This document shows positions 16,506 to 25,352 of a DNA stretch of 64,000 nt, piece after piece; within the stretch, counting starts at the first letter, position 1, and each line of letters begins with the position of its first letter. Source of the DNA: Poindextera sp035604135 (GTDB taxonomy: Bacteria; Pseudomonadota; Alphaproteobacteria; Caulobacterales; Caulobacteraceae); NCBI GenBank assembly GCA_035604135.1, contig DATNJB010000066.1:7203-71202 (forward strand), read 5' to 3'. A program made the position numbers and the translations under genes. The notes beneath the pieces are model-generated. The model was not told the origin of the DNA. It saw nothing but the letters and a program-made list of their open reading frames with translations, and made no database searches.

Positions 16506-17387
16506 CTATCCGCGACGCGGCGGGACGCCGTTGGCGGCGAAATGCGCCAAGAGCCGCGACCAGCCGTCCTGGGCGTCGGCGGCGTTGTAGCTCGGCCGAT
16601 AGTCGGCGTGGAAACCGTGGCCGGCGTCCTCGTAGATAATGATATCGGTCCCGGTCTTGCCGGCCTTGGCCAGCGCGTCGCGCATGGCGGGGACGGCGGC
16701 GCTGAGCTGGTCCTTGCCGCCGTACAGGCCCAGCACCGGCGCGTGCAGCTGGGAAACGAGATCGATGGGGTATTCGTGCGTGGGGTCTGCGGGCTGGCCG
16801 ACGACGGGCGCGAGCTGGCCATACCAGGCGACGCCGGCCTTGATCTCGGGGAAGGTCTCGCAGGCGAGCCACACCACGCGGCCCCCCCAGCAGAAGCCGG
16901 TGATCGCGATCTTGTGCGCGTCGATGTAGGGCGCCGCCTCGAGAAACTGCAGCGTCGCCCCGACGTCGCCCATGATCTGCTTGTCGCTGGCGGCGCCCAC
17001 GATCTTGATGATGGCGGCGAAGTCGGTCAGCGGCGCCGGATCGCCGACGCGCACGAAGAAGGCCGGCGCGATCGCCGCATAGCCGAGCTTGGCGAACCGA
17101 CGGCAGACGTCTCGGATGTATTCGTGCAGGCCGAAGACTTCGGAAACGACGATCACGGCCGGGTAGCGGCGGCCTGGATGGTCCGGCCGCGCCACGTAGG
17201 CGGGAATGCCGGACGGCAACATCACCTGCTCGGTGGCGAGCCCGACCTCGTCGGTGTGGATCGGGTCGGCGTCGGCGCCCAGCGCGTAGGCCGCGTAGCC
17301 CGCGAACATGACCATGCCCGCCAAGCCGCGCCGCGAGAGGTGGAAGTCCTCGGGCAACGAGCCGTCGGGGCGAGTCAGCGTGAGCAT
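16506..17387 (-). CDS. Dienelactone hydrolase family protein, probable Tat export
   Basis: The 293-aa alpha/beta hydrolase has the DLH nucleophile motif AITGFCWGGR (C166), an acid in the LYGGKD region and HGF (VIYEDAGHGF-like) as catalytic histidine. Residues 18-45 read LSRRGLAGMVMFAGYAAYAL, a twin-arginine pattern plus hydrophobic stretch, so export by Tat is likely. The ATG at 17387 follows TGGAGGACC. The substrate is unknown. The gene is divergent from the acyl-CoA dehydrogenase. Confidence 0.85.
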   Translation of the reverse strand: MLTLTRPDGSLPEDFHLSRRGLAGMVMFAGYAAYALGADADPIHTDEVGLATEQVMLPSGIPAYVARPDHPGRRYPAVIVVSEVFGLHEYIRDVCRRFAKLGYAAIAPAFFVRVGDPAPLTDFAAIIKIVGAASDKQIMGDVGATLQFLEAAPYIDAHKIAITGFCWGGRVVWLACETFPEIKAGVAWYGQLAPVVGQPADPTHEYPIDLVSQLHAPVLGLYGGKDQLSAAVPAMRDALAKAGKTGTDIIIYEDAGHGFHADYRPSYNAADAQDGWSRLLAHFAANGVPPRRG

Positions 17388-17490
17388 GGGCGGTCCTCCA
17401 TTTTGAAGACCGGTATGGTGCTTCACCACTACCGCGGGTGTCAAAGCGCCAGCCTCGTCTTGCAGCGATTTCCGTCGCGTGCGAATGGAG

Positions 17491-17506
17491 TCAAACAACC
17501 GTTTGA
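17491..17506. promoter_or_regulatory. PsrA/FadR(TetR)-type palindrome upstream of acyl-CoA dehydrogenase
   Basis: TCAAAC-aacc-GTTTGA is a perfect inverted repeat 22 bp before the acyl-CoA dehydrogenase ATG. It fits the published PsrA operator pattern G/CAAAC(N2-4)GTTTG/C. TetR-family fatty-acid sensors use such sites to repress beta-oxidation genes. No psrA-like gene is in the window, so the regulator is inferred. Confidence 0.55.
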
Positions 17507-17528
17507 ACGCGCCCGAGGAGCCGGTTCC

Positions 17529-18833
17529 ATGGACTTCGACATCTCCCCCACCCAGACCCGCTGGCTGAAGCGCGTCGTCGCCTTCATGCAGGAGCATATC
17601 TATCCGGCTATCCCGGCGTACGAGGCCGAGATGTCCGTCGTCGGCAAGGCGCGGTGGAAGGTCGTTCAGGTCGTCGAAGAGTTGAAGAAGAAGGCGAGGG
17701 CCGAGGGCCTTTGGAACTTCTTCATGCCACCGGACTCGGGGCATCCGCAGGTCGACGACACGTTCAAGTTCGACGGCCACCAGCTGACCAACCTCGAGTA
17801 CGCGATGATCGCCGAGCAGATGGGCAAGGTGAGCTTCGCTTCTGAGGTCTTCAACTGCTCCGCGCCCGACACGGGCAACATGGAAGTGCTGATGCGTTTC
17901 GGCACGCTCGAGCAGAAGGAGACGTGGCTCAAGCCGCTGATGAACGGCGAGGTCCGCTCGGCCTTCCTGATGACCGAGCCGGCGGTCGCTTCCTCCGACG
18001 CCACCAATATCGAGACCCGCATCGACCGCGACGGCGACCACTATGTGATCAACGGCCGCAAGTGGTGGTCATCGGGCGTCGGCGACCCGCGCTGCAAGGT
18101 CGCCATCGTGATGGGCAAGACCAATTTCGACGGCGAGCGCCACTCGCAGCAATCGCAGCTGCTCGTGCCCCTGGACACGCCCGGCATCAAGATCGAGCGC
18201 ATGCTGCCCGTGTTCGGCTATGACGACGCCCCGCACGGCCATGGCCAGGTGCTGCTGAAGGACGTGCGTGTGCCGGTCGAGGACGCGCTGTTGCTCGGCG
18301 AGGGCCGGGGCTTCGAGATCGCCCAGGCACGCCTGGGGCCTGGCCGCATCCACCACTGCATGCGCACCTGTGGCGTCGCCGAGGTGGCGCTGGAAAAGAT
18401 GTGCCGGCGGCTGCTCAGCCGCAAAGCCTTTGGCAAGTACATTTCCGACCACTCGGTCTGGGAGGAGCGGGTCGCCCAAGCCCGCATCAACATCGAGATG
18501 TGCCGCCTGCTCTGCCTGAAGGCCGCCGACATGATGGACAAGGCCGGCAACAAGTCGGCCAGGCTCGAGATCGCCATGATCAAGGTCGCCGCGCCCACCA
18601 TGGCGCTCAAGATCATCGACGATGCGATCCAAGCGCACGGCGGCGCCGGGGTCACCACCGACTTCGGCCTCGCCCGCGCCTATGCGAGCCAGCGCACCCT
18701 GCGCCTGGCCGACGGGCCCGACGAGGTGCACATGCGCACGATCGCGCGCATGGAGTTCGGCAAGTACGGCGACCTCGTCTACCAGCAGAAGGTCGAGCGG
18801 GAAGCCGCGCTGGCGGTGCCGGGGATCCGATGA
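17529..18833 (+). CDS. Acyl-CoA dehydrogenase (ACAD10/11-like)
   Basis: The 434-aa flavoprotein has the three ACAD domains. The N-terminal helical part starts MDFDISPTQTRWLKRVVAFM, the central beta part has FLMTEPAVASSDATNIE and INGRKWWSSG, and the C-terminal part has GPGRIHHCMRTCGVAEVALE and DDAIQAHGGAGVTTDFGLAR. It oxidises acyl-CoA to enoyl-CoA, passing electrons to ETF. The motif set fits the ACAD10/11 branch, so the chain length is uncertain. The start at 17529 has GAGGAG upstream. It overlaps the following PPOX-fold gene by 4 bp. Confidence 0.93.
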   Translation: MDFDISPTQTRWLKRVVAFMQEHIYPAIPAYEAEMSVVGKARWKVVQVVEELKKKARAEGLWNFFMPPDSGHPQVDDTFKFDGHQLTNLEYAMIAEQMGKVSFASEVFNCSAPDTGNMEVLMRFGTLEQKETWLKPLMNGEVRSAFLMTEPAVASSDATNIETRIDRDGDHYVINGRKWWSSGVGDPRCKVAIVMGKTNFDGERHSQQSQLLVPLDTPGIKIERMLPVFGYDDAPHGHGQVLLKDVRVPVEDALLLGEGRGFEIAQARLGPGRIHHCMRTCGVAEVALEKMCRRLLSRKAFGKYISDHSVWEERVAQARINIEMCRLLCLKAADMMDKAGNKSARLEIAMIKVAAPTMALKIIDDAIQAHGGAGVTTDFGLARAYASQRTLRLADGPDEVHMRTIARMEFGKYGDLVYQQKVEREAALAVPGIR

Positions 18834-19282
18834 GCCTCAACCTCAGCGCCGAGATCCGCGGCCTGGTCGACAACGCGCTGGCCAACGGCACGCCGATGCT
18901 GATCGCGGTGGTCACCGCCGATGGCAAGCCGCGCATGAGCTTTCGCGGTTCGATGCAGTCGTTGAGCGACGACCAGCTCAGCTTCTGGGCGCGGCGGCTC
19001 GAGGGCGCGACGCTGGAGGGGATCAAGGTCCACCCGGACGTCGCGGTGCTCTACCGCGACGCCCCCAACCGCATGCTGCTGCAATTCGCCGGGCGCGCGC
19101 GGGTCGCCACCGACCCCGCCGAGCGCGACCGAGTCTATGAGATCGCGCCTGAGATCGAGCGACGCGCCGACCCCGAGCGCAAGGGCGACGGCGTCGTCAT
19201 CGACCTCGACCGCGTCGAGGGCATGCTCGGCCTCGGCGAGGACGGCCGGCCGAAGCTCCTGCGGCTGACGCGCGAGGACTGA
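18830..19282 (+). CDS. PNPOx-fold (FMN-binding split barrel) protein
   Basis: The 150-aa protein has the split-barrel pattern of pyridoxamine-phosphate-oxidase-like proteins: TPMLIAVVTADGKPRMSFRG, SFWARRLEGATLEGIKVHPDV and LYRDAPNRMLLQFAGRARV. It probably binds FMN or F420-like cofactor; substrate unknown. ATGA coupling to the acyl-CoA dehydrogenase points to a shared transcript and perhaps a shared pathway. Confidence 0.8.
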   Translation: MSLNLSAEIRGLVDNALANGTPMLIAVVTADGKPRMSFRGSMQSLSDDQLSFWARRLEGATLEGIKVHPDVAVLYRDAPNRMLLQFAGRARVATDPAERDRVYEIAPEIERRADPERKGDGVVIDLDRVEGMLGLGEDGRPKLLRLTRED

Positions 19283-19366
19283 CGCGCCTTGGCTTCCGCT
19301 TGACAGGGCCGAGACGCCGGTCGACTCCAGCCGGCTGGGGTTGGGCGCGGTTGGCAAGAGGCCGGG

Positions 19367-20080
19367 ATGACGATCGCACGCGCGGTCCGGCGGTGGGCTT
19401 GGGCGCTCGCCGGCCTTCTGCTCCTCGCCTTGCCCGCTCAGGCGGCCGGATGGCCGAACGCGTTGCCGGGCCAGCCCCTGGTGCAGGCGCCGCGCGTGTG
19501 CGCTTCGGGCATCGTTCCGATCAACCGGCGCTGTCACGTGATCGATTTCGCGCCGCTCGGGACGTTCAAGGGTCGGGATTGGTTCTACGCCTTCTACGAC
19601 ACCCATTGGGCCGACCGGCACGGCCGGCAGGACCGTGGCTTTCCGGTCATCTTCTATCTCGAGCGCCCGGCGACCCTCCGGTTGAGCCTCTGGGTCGACG
19701 ACGCGCCCGGCCTGGCCGGACGCTGGGCGCTCAGCCCGCCGCCGCGGCCCGTGCTGATCGTGCGCCCGGAGGCCATCTACCTCGGCTTCACTCTGCAGGG
19801 CCTTCGCGTGGCCGACGACCAGCGGCTGTTTCGGCTTTCTGGCCTGCACTGGAAGGCGCTCCAGATCATGCGCCCGTCCTTCTCCGACCAGGGAAAGCTG
19901 GCGGCGGCGACCCCGGCGGGTTGCGCACGGACCTCGGCGTGGCGATACGACTGGACCAGCTTCACTCTGCGCGCGCCGGTGCGACGCATGCTCGGCGGGG
20001 CCGATTGCGGGACCATCGTGGCCGCGCTGAGCGTCCGTCGCGATCGCCTGACGCTGACCGGCGCGCGGCTGACGCGCTGA
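19367..20080 (+). CDS. Secreted protein of unknown function
   Basis: The 237-aa protein starts MTIARAVRRWAWALAGLLLL and continues to ALPAQAAG, a clear Sec signal peptide with cleavage after AQA. The mature part has four cysteines (in VCASG, RRCHVI, GCARTS and DCGTIV), consistent with two disulfides in the periplasm. I do not recognise the family. It stands alone between the PPOX-fold and HAD genes. Confidence 0.65.
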   Translation: MTIARAVRRWAWALAGLLLLALPAQAAGWPNALPGQPLVQAPRVCASGIVPINRRCHVIDFAPLGTFKGRDWFYAFYDTHWADRHGRQDRGFPVIFYLERPATLRLSLWVDDAPGLAGRWALSPPPRPVLIVRPEAIYLGFTLQGLRVADDQRLFRLSGLHWKALQIMRPSFSDQGKLAAATPAGCARTSAWRYDWTSFTLRAPVRRMLGGADCGTIVAALSVRRDRLTLTGARLTR

Positions 20081-20123
20081 GCGACGGTTGACCCCGGCCG
20101 CGGCTCCGGGCTACCCGCCGCCG

Positions 20124-20990
20124 ATGAGCCCGCCCGTCATCATCGCGGGGCTGTCGCGAGTCGCGACGGCCTACGACGCCCTGCTCTGCGACGTCTGGGG
20201 CGTCGTGCACAACGGACGCGAACGCTTCGCGCCGGCGTGCGACGCGCTGGCGCGCTTCAAGGCCGAACGCGGTCCCGTCATCCTGATCTCCAACGCGCCG
20301 CGGCCGGCCAGCGATGTCCTGCCGCAGCTTGACGCGCTGGGCGTGCCGCGCGCCGCCTGGTCGGCCATGGTCACCTCCGGCGACGCTACGCGCGCCCTGC
20401 TGGCCGCGCGCGCGCCCGGCCCGGCGTGGGCGATCGGCCCGGCCCGCGATGCGCCGCTGTACGAGGGCCTCGGCCTCGGCTTCGCCGGCCCTGAAGAGGC
20501 GACCTTCATTGCCTGCACCGGCCCCGTCGACGACACCACAGAGACACCGGAGGACTATCGGGAGCGTCTGAGCGCGGGCGCCAGCCGCGGACTCGTCATG
20601 ATCTGCGCCAACCCCGACCGGGTCGTGCAGCGCGGCGATCGGCTGGTCTACTGCGGCGGCGCCCTGGCCGACCTGTACGCAGAGCTCGGCGGCGCAGTCG
20701 TGATGGCCGGCAAACCGCATGCGCCGATCTATGCGCTGGCGCTTGAGCGCGCCGCGGCCGAGGTCGGATGTCCGCTCGCGCGCGAGCGCGTGCTTTCGAT
20801 CGGGGACGGGATCGCCACCGACCTCGCCGGCGCTGCGGCTCAGGGGATCGATGCGCTGTTCATCGCCCACGGCATCCACGCGGCCGAGCTCATCGACGGC
20901 GATGCGCCGCTCGACGCCGCGCGGGTCGGCGCCACCCTCTCCGGCGAAGGCGGCAGAGCCCGGTTCGCCATGCGCGCGCTCGCCTGGTGA
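20124..20990 (+). CDS. HAD superfamily class IIA hydrolase (TIGR01459 type)
   Basis: The 288-aa phosphatase has the HAD motifs: motif I LLCDVWGVVHNG with its nucleophilic Asp, ILISNAPRPA (motif II), MAGKPHAPIYALAL (motif III lysine) and LSIGDGIATDLAGAAAQGID (motif IV). This fits the alphaproteobacterial NagD-like set. Substrate unknown. The ATG at 20124 is chosen over a TTG at 20088 because the extension is Pro/Ala filler. Confidence 0.87.
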   Translation: MSPPVIIAGLSRVATAYDALLCDVWGVVHNGRERFAPACDALARFKAERGPVILISNAPRPASDVLPQLDALGVPRAAWSAMVTSGDATRALLAARAPGPAWAIGPARDAPLYEGLGLGFAGPEEATFIACTGPVDDTTETPEDYRERLSAGASRGLVMICANPDRVVQRGDRLVYCGGALADLYAELGGAVVMAGKPHAPIYALALERAAAEVGCPLARERVLSIGDGIATDLAGAAAQGIDALFIAHGIHAAELIDGDAPLDAARVGATLSGEGGRARFAMRALAW

Positions 20991-21041
20991 GTGACTTGGG
21001 CGCGAGCTTCGCTAAAAGCATGACTTGCGCTGGAGGGGGTC

Positions 21042-21464
21042 TTGCACGAGCGACGTCTGGAGGACCTGAGCATCGGCCAGACCGCGGAGCGCAGGCGCGT
21101 GGTCAGCGAAGCCGACATCGACGCGTTCGCAGCGGTGTCCGGCGACAGCAATCCGGTGCACCTCGACGCGGCTTACGCCGCGCAGACGCGTTTCGGCGGA
21201 CGGATCGCCCACGGCATGCTAGCCGCCAGCTACCTGTCGGCGTTGCTGGGCACGGAGCTGCCAGGGCCGGGGGCCATCTACGTCAGCCAGACCCTTCGAT
21301 TCCGCCGCCCGGTCCGGATCGGCGACGAAGTCACCGCGCGCGTCACCATCGCGGCGATCGAGCCGGAGCGGGGGCGAGTCACGCTGGACACCGTGTGCCT
21401 GGTGGAGGGCAAGAACGTCGTCGAGGGCGAGGCCGTCGTGATGGTCGAGCGACGGAGCGCCTAG
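21042..21464 (+). CDS. MaoC-like (R)-specific enoyl-CoA hydratase
   Basis: The 140-aa hot-dog-fold protein carries the hydratase-2 motif FAAVSGDSNPVHLDAAYAA with the catalytic Asp and His, then GGRIAHGMLAASYLSALLG. Such enzymes hydrate trans-2-enoyl-CoA to (R)-3-hydroxyacyl-CoA, linking beta-oxidation to PHA or lipid synthesis. No in-frame ATG is available, so the start is TTG at 21042, preceded by GGAGGGGG at proper spacing. It lies 4 bp upstream of ribF. Confidence 0.87.
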   Translation: MHERRLEDLSIGQTAERRRVVSEADIDAFAAVSGDSNPVHLDAAYAAQTRFGGRIAHGMLAASYLSALLGTELPGPGAIYVSQTLRFRRPVRIGDEVTARVTIAAIEPERGRVTLDTVCLVEGKNVVEGEAVVMVERRSA

Positions 21465-21468
21465 GCCG

Positions 21469-22410
21469 GTGGGGCTGACGATCGTCGAGGGGTGGCGGGG
21501 GTTGGACGCGCGCTTGCGTGGCGCGGCGATCGCGTTTGGCGAGTTCGACGGCGTGCATCTGGGCCATCGCGCGGTCATCGCGCTGGCGGCGGAGGCTGCG
21601 CGGGCGAGCGGCGCGCCGCTGGGCGTCATCAGCTTCGAGCCTCATCCGCGCCGCTACTTCTTTCCCCACTCCGAGCCGTTCCAGCTGACAACGCGCGGCC
21701 AGCAGGCGCGGGCGCTCGAGGCTCTGGGCGCAGAGCTGCTCTACGTGCTGCCATTCGACGAGGCGATGGCCGTGATGAGCGATGAGACCTTCGCCCGCGA
21801 CGTGTTGGCGCAAGGCCTTGGCGCGCGGCATGTGGCGGCGGGGTTCGATGTCACCTTCGGCAAGGACCGCACTGGCGACCCGGCTTCGCTCGAGCGCTAC
21901 GGCGCGGCGTTCGGCTTTTCGGTGTCCATCGCGCCAAGGGTGGGCGACGCCGAGGCGGCGAAGTTCTCGTCCAGCGCGGTCCGCGAGGCGCTGAAGACCG
22001 GCCACCCGGACCGGGCGGAGCAGATTCTCGGCCGCCCGTTTGCGATCGAGGGCGTCGTGGTGGAAGGCCAGCATCTCGGCCGCAAACTCGGGTTTCCCAC
22101 CGCCAACGTTTTCGCCGGCGACTACGTCCGCCCGATGCTGGGCTCATACGCGACGCGCACACGCCTGGCGGATGGGCGCAACCTCGCCGGCGTCGCCAAC
22201 TTCGGCGAGAACCCCGCGACGGGTCTCGTCGAGGCCCGACTCGAGGTGCATCTGTTCGATTTCGACGAGGAGATCTACGGCCAGACGATCGAGACCGAGC
22301 TGATCGCCTTCATCCGGCCGGAGCTGCCCTTCGACAGCCTGGACGCTCTGATCCGCCAGATCGCCGATGACGCGGTCCGCGCCCGCGCGATTCTCGCGGC
22401 CGCGGCCTAG
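21469..22410 (+). CDS. ribF: Bifunctional riboflavin kinase/FAD synthetase
   Basis: RibF makes FMN and FAD from riboflavin. The 313-aa protein has the N-terminal adenylyltransferase part (FGEFDGVHLGHRAVI, the HxGH motif, and later SSSAVREAL) and the C-terminal kinase part (GRKLGFPTANV, GVANFGENPATG). The start is GTG at 21469, 4 bp after the MaoC gene. The stop overlaps the stop of the convergent MFS gene by 4 bp. FAD supply fits the flavoproteins nearby, though that may be coincidence. Confidence 0.95.
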   Translation: MGLTIVEGWRGLDARLRGAAIAFGEFDGVHLGHRAVIALAAEAARASGAPLGVISFEPHPRRYFFPHSEPFQLTTRGQQARALEALGAELLYVLPFDEAMAVMSDETFARDVLAQGLGARHVAAGFDVTFGKDRTGDPASLERYGAAFGFSVSIAPRVGDAEAAKFSSSAVREALKTGHPDRAEQILGRPFAIEGVVVEGQHLGRKLGFPTANVFAGDYVRPMLGSYATRTRLADGRNLAGVANFGENPATGLVEARLEVHLFDFDEEIYGQTIETELIAFIRPELPFDSLDALIRQIADDAVRARAILAAAA

Positions 22411-24086
22411 GACGCAAGAACGCGACCGCGCGTCTCGGGCAGGAAGAAGATCGCCGCAACGACGCTGATGGCCGTGAAGGCGATCGGGTACAGAAGGCCA
22501 GCATAGAGGTTGCCGGTCGCGACCACGATCGAGAAGGACACCACCGGCTGGAAGCCGCCGATCCAGCCCGTGCCCAGGTGGTAGGGCAACGAGAGCGCCG
22601 TGTAGCGCACCCTCGTCGGGAAGAGTTCGGCGAGCGCGGCGGCCATAGGCCCGTAGAGCGCCGTCGCCGCAAGGGTGAAGACGAGCATCACCGCCAGCAT
22701 CAGCGCCCCGTTTCGCCGGGCCGGATCCGACTTGGCCGGATAGCCCGCCGCCTTCAACGCCGAGCTCAACGCCGCGGCGACCGAGGCCGTCGCCGCCCTC
22801 TGGGCCGCCGGCGCCAGCTTGCGCGCATCGACCGAGGACACGCTCGCAGCGCCGATACGGACGCTGGCGGGTTGGCCGGCCGGGCCGGCCTGGTTGGCGT
22901 AGCTGACCCCGCCGTTGGTCAGCGCCGCCTTGGCGATGTCGCAGCTGGAGAGGAACTTCGCCTTGCCCGTCAAGTCGAACTGCGACGAACAGTCGGCCGG
23001 GTCGGCGACCACGGTGACTGGGGTGTGCTTGACCGCATCGACCAGGGCCGGATTGGCCGCGTCGCTGATCAGGTGGAAGCCGGGGTAGAGGCTGACAAGG
23101 CCCAGGACCATCCCGAACATCATGACCGGCTTGCGCCCGATCTTGTCGGAGAGCCAGGCGAAGAACACGTACAGCGGCGCGCTGGCCACCGCCGCAAGCA
23201 TGATCATGAGGTTGGCATAGTCGCCCTCGACCTTCAGGAAGCGCTCCATGAAGACGTCGGCGTAGAAGAAGACCGTGTACCAGTAGGCGCCTTGGGCGCA
23301 CATCAGGCAGAAGAAGGCGATCAGCACCAGCTTGAGGTTGCTCCAGCGCCCGAACGCGTCGGTGAACGGCGCGCGGCTGGCCTGGCCCTCGTCCTTCAGC
23401 TGCTGGAACGAAGGGCTCTCGGCAAGCTTCGAGCGCATCCAGATCGAGATGGCCACCAGGCCGATCGAGACGAAGAACGGGATGCGCCATCCGCCCGACC
23501 AGCCGGCGGCTGCGAACGCCGTCTCGCCCATGCTCCGTCGGGTGATGAAGATGACGCTGAGCGCCGCGATCAGCCCGAACGCGGCCGACGTCTGCACGAA
23601 ACCGGTGAGGTAGCCCCGCCGCGCGGGCGGCGCGTGCTCGGCCACATAGATGGCCGCGCCGCCGTACTGGCCGCCGAGCGCGGCGCCCTGCAGCACGCGA
23701 AGGAGGATCAGCAGCACCGGCGCCAGGACCGGCGCGCTCTGCGCCGTCGGCAGCAGGCCGATGCCGAACGTCGCGCCGCCCATGAGCGAGACGCAGATGA
23801 GGAATGCCGCCTTGCGTCCGAAGCGGTCGCCGACGCGGCCGAAGATGAGCGCGCCGAGCGGCCGGAAGGCGAACCCGACCCCGAAGAGGGCCAGCGCCGC
23901 GATCTGGCCGGCCGTTGGCCCCAGCTGGGCGAAGAAGTTCTTCGCGATGATCGTCAGGAGACTGCCGAAGACAAAGAAGTCGTACCACTCGAAGGCCGTG
24001 CTCGCGCAGGAAGCGGCGACCACGGTGCGCAGCGGGGTGGTTGGCCGGATGGCTGGCGACGCCCCGTCGGCGGTTGTCTCGGCCAT
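22407..24086 (-). CDS. MHS-family MFS transporter with a large central insert
   Basis: The 559-aa permease belongs to the metabolite:H+ symporter (ProP/ShiA-like) branch. It has STAFEWYDFFVFGSL in helix 1, GRVGDRFGRKAAFL after helix 2, and the second-half repeat FAWLSDKIGRKPVMMFG. Twelve helices are predicted. Between the two C-terminal helix groups there is an insert of about 110 residues (about 345-455) with two cysteines and a Ser/Ala-rich helical region, absent from typical members. The substrate is unknown; organic acids or betaine-type osmolytes are usual. Confidence 0.88.
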   Translation of the reverse strand: MAETTADGASPAIRPTTPLRTVVAASCASTAFEWYDFFVFGSLLTIIAKNFFAQLGPTAGQIAALALFGVGFAFRPLGALIFGRVGDRFGRKAAFLICVSLMGGATFGIGLLPTAQSAPVLAPVLLILLRVLQGAALGGQYGGAAIYVAEHAPPARRGYLTGFVQTSAAFGLIAALSVIFITRRSMGETAFAAAGWSGGWRIPFFVSIGLVAISIWMRSKLAESPSFQQLKDEGQASRAPFTDAFGRWSNLKLVLIAFFCLMCAQGAYWYTVFFYADVFMERFLKVEGDYANLMIMLAAVASAPLYVFFAWLSDKIGRKPVMMFGMVLGLVSLYPGFHLISDAANPALVDAVKHTPVTVVADPADCSSQFDLTGKAKFLSSCDIAKAALTNGGVSYANQAGPAGQPASVRIGAASVSSVDARKLAPAAQRAATASVAAALSSALKAAGYPAKSDPARRNGALMLAVMLVFTLAATALYGPMAAALAELFPTRVRYTALSLPYHLGTGWIGGFQPVVSFSIVVATGNLYAGLLYPIAFTAISVVAAIFFLPETRGRVLAS

Positions 24087-24209
24087 GCAACCCTCCCCCT
24101 AAGCAGCGCAACCGGTCTAACATCGGCCCCGGGCGGGACGGAAGCGGCGGCGCTTGCGCACCGCGGCGCCGCCCCCACCTTTCAAGGACTTGCGCGAGTC
24201 CGATCCCCG

Positions 24210-24443
24210 ATGAAACCTGGAACGATCCTCCTTGCCGTGACGCTGGGCGCGATGCTCGCCTTCGTCGTGTGGGGGTTCTTCGCCGCCTGGAAGCTCTCGG
24301 GAAACGTGGCGATCAGCGCCAACGGCTACGTGGCGCTGGGGCTCGCCGGCGGCGTGACCTTGCTGCTGGGCGGCGGGCTGATGTGGCTGGCCTTCTATTC
24401 GTCGCGGAAAGGCTTCGACGACATCGATCGCGACGACCCCTGA
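24210..24443 (+). CDS. Small two-helix membrane protein
   Basis: The 77-aa protein has two clear membrane segments (about 6-26 and 40-62) and an acidic end (KGFDDIDRDDP). It begins MKPGTILLAVTLGAMLAFVV. It lies between the divergent MFS gene and the convergent CysQ-like gene. I do not recognise a family. Coding is supported by the clean helix-loop-helix layout and a stop that ends just before the next gene. Confidence 0.6.
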   Translation: MKPGTILLAVTLGAMLAFVVWGFFAAWKLSGNVAISANGYVALGLAGGVTLLLGGGLMWLAFYSSRKGFDDIDRDDP

Positions 24444-24456
24444 GGCGCCGCCGTGA

Positions 24457-25278
24457 TCAGCCGCCGTAGGCCACGAACCAGCCGTTCCTGAAGCCCTCGC
24501 TCACCTTGCCATAAAGGAAGGGCTCTCCGTCGGGCGTCGCCACCCGTCCGCCGGCGCCCACCAGGACGGCGTGGGCGGCGGCGACATCCCACTCCATCGT
24601 CGGCCCGTGCCTCGGGTAGAGGTCGGCCTTACCCTCGGCGATCAGGCAGAGCTTGATCGAGGAATCCATCGATTGGCGCTCGGTGAAGCCGTAGCGCTTG
24701 CGAAGGTTCTCCTCTTGCTCGGGCTTGAGCGTGTGGCTGGTCAACGCCAGCAGGTGCGCCGGGTCCGGCCGGCGCACGTGGACGGGCGCGCCGCCCGTCT
24801 CGCCGAACTGGCGCTTGAGCGTCCCGCCGGCTGCGGTGAACCAGACCTCGCCCGTGGCCGGCGCGGCCACCGCGCCGGCCACCGGAACGCCGTCTTCGAC
24901 CAACCCGATATTGACGGTGAAGTGGGCGTCCCCGCGCACGAAGGCCTTGGTGCCATCCAGGGGGTCGACCAGGAAGAACCGCCGCGCCATCGCGGTTGGA
25001 ACGCCGGCCGCGCTCACCGTCTCCTCGGCCAGGATCGGCACGCCGGGGAACGTGCGGGTGAGCGCTTCGATGATCAAAGCTTCCCCGCGCCGGTCGGCTT
25101 CGGTCACTGGGCTGTCGTCGGTCTTCGTCTCGACGGTGACCTCGGTGCGCCAGAGCGGGAGGATGACCGCGCTCGCCGCTTCGACCATCTCGGCCAGGCG
25201 GGCCCCAACGCCGGCGGGGCTGATGGCCGCCGCCGCGGCCTCGGGTGTGCGCTCATTCACGGCCGTGGTCTCTGGCAT
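24457..25278 (-). CDS. cysQ: 3'(2'),5'-bisphosphate nucleotidase CysQ-like (inositol monophosphatase family)
   Basis: The 273-aa Mg-dependent phosphatase has SPVTEADRRGEALI (metal ligands), ILAEET, VDPLDGTKAFVRGDAHFTVN (the DPxDGT core in its CysQ form) and TMEWDVAAAHAVLVGAGG. CysQ converts PAP to AMP during sulfate assimilation. Related inositol or histidinol phosphatases share the fold; the FxVNIGLV segment favours CysQ. It is divergent from chpT, with two inverted repeats in the gap. Confidence 0.82.
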   Translation of the reverse strand: MPETTAVNERTPEAAAAAISPAGVGARLAEMVEAASAVILPLWRTEVTVETKTDDSPVTEADRRGEALIIEALTRTFPGVPILAEETVSAAGVPTAMARRFFLVDPLDGTKAFVRGDAHFTVNIGLVEDGVPVAGAVAAPATGEVWFTAAGGTLKRQFGETGGAPVHVRRPDPAHLLALTSHTLKPEQEENLRKRYGFTERQSMDSSIKLCLIAEGKADLYPRHGPTMEWDVAAAHAVLVGAGGRVATPDGEPFLYGKVSEGFRNGWFVAYGG

Positions 25279-25286
25279 GGACGGGC

Positions 25287-25338
25287 GATTTGCGAAAGCC
25301 GCAAATCAGCCCAGGTTCAGCGCGCTTAAGACGCGCTG
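25287..25338. promoter_or_regulatory. Two tandem inverted repeats between cysQ-like gene and chpT
   Basis: GATTTGCG-aaagc-CGCAAATC (25287-25307) and CAGCGCG-cttaaga-CGCGCTG (25318-25338) are both perfect. They occupy nearly all of the 74-bp divergent gap. The second lies 15 bp before the chpT ATG and could form an RNA hairpin in its leader. They may be operators or mRNA structures. There is no TTAA-N7-TTAA CtrA box here. Confidence 0.4.
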
Positions 25339-25352
25339 GAACGAGGCGAGCG

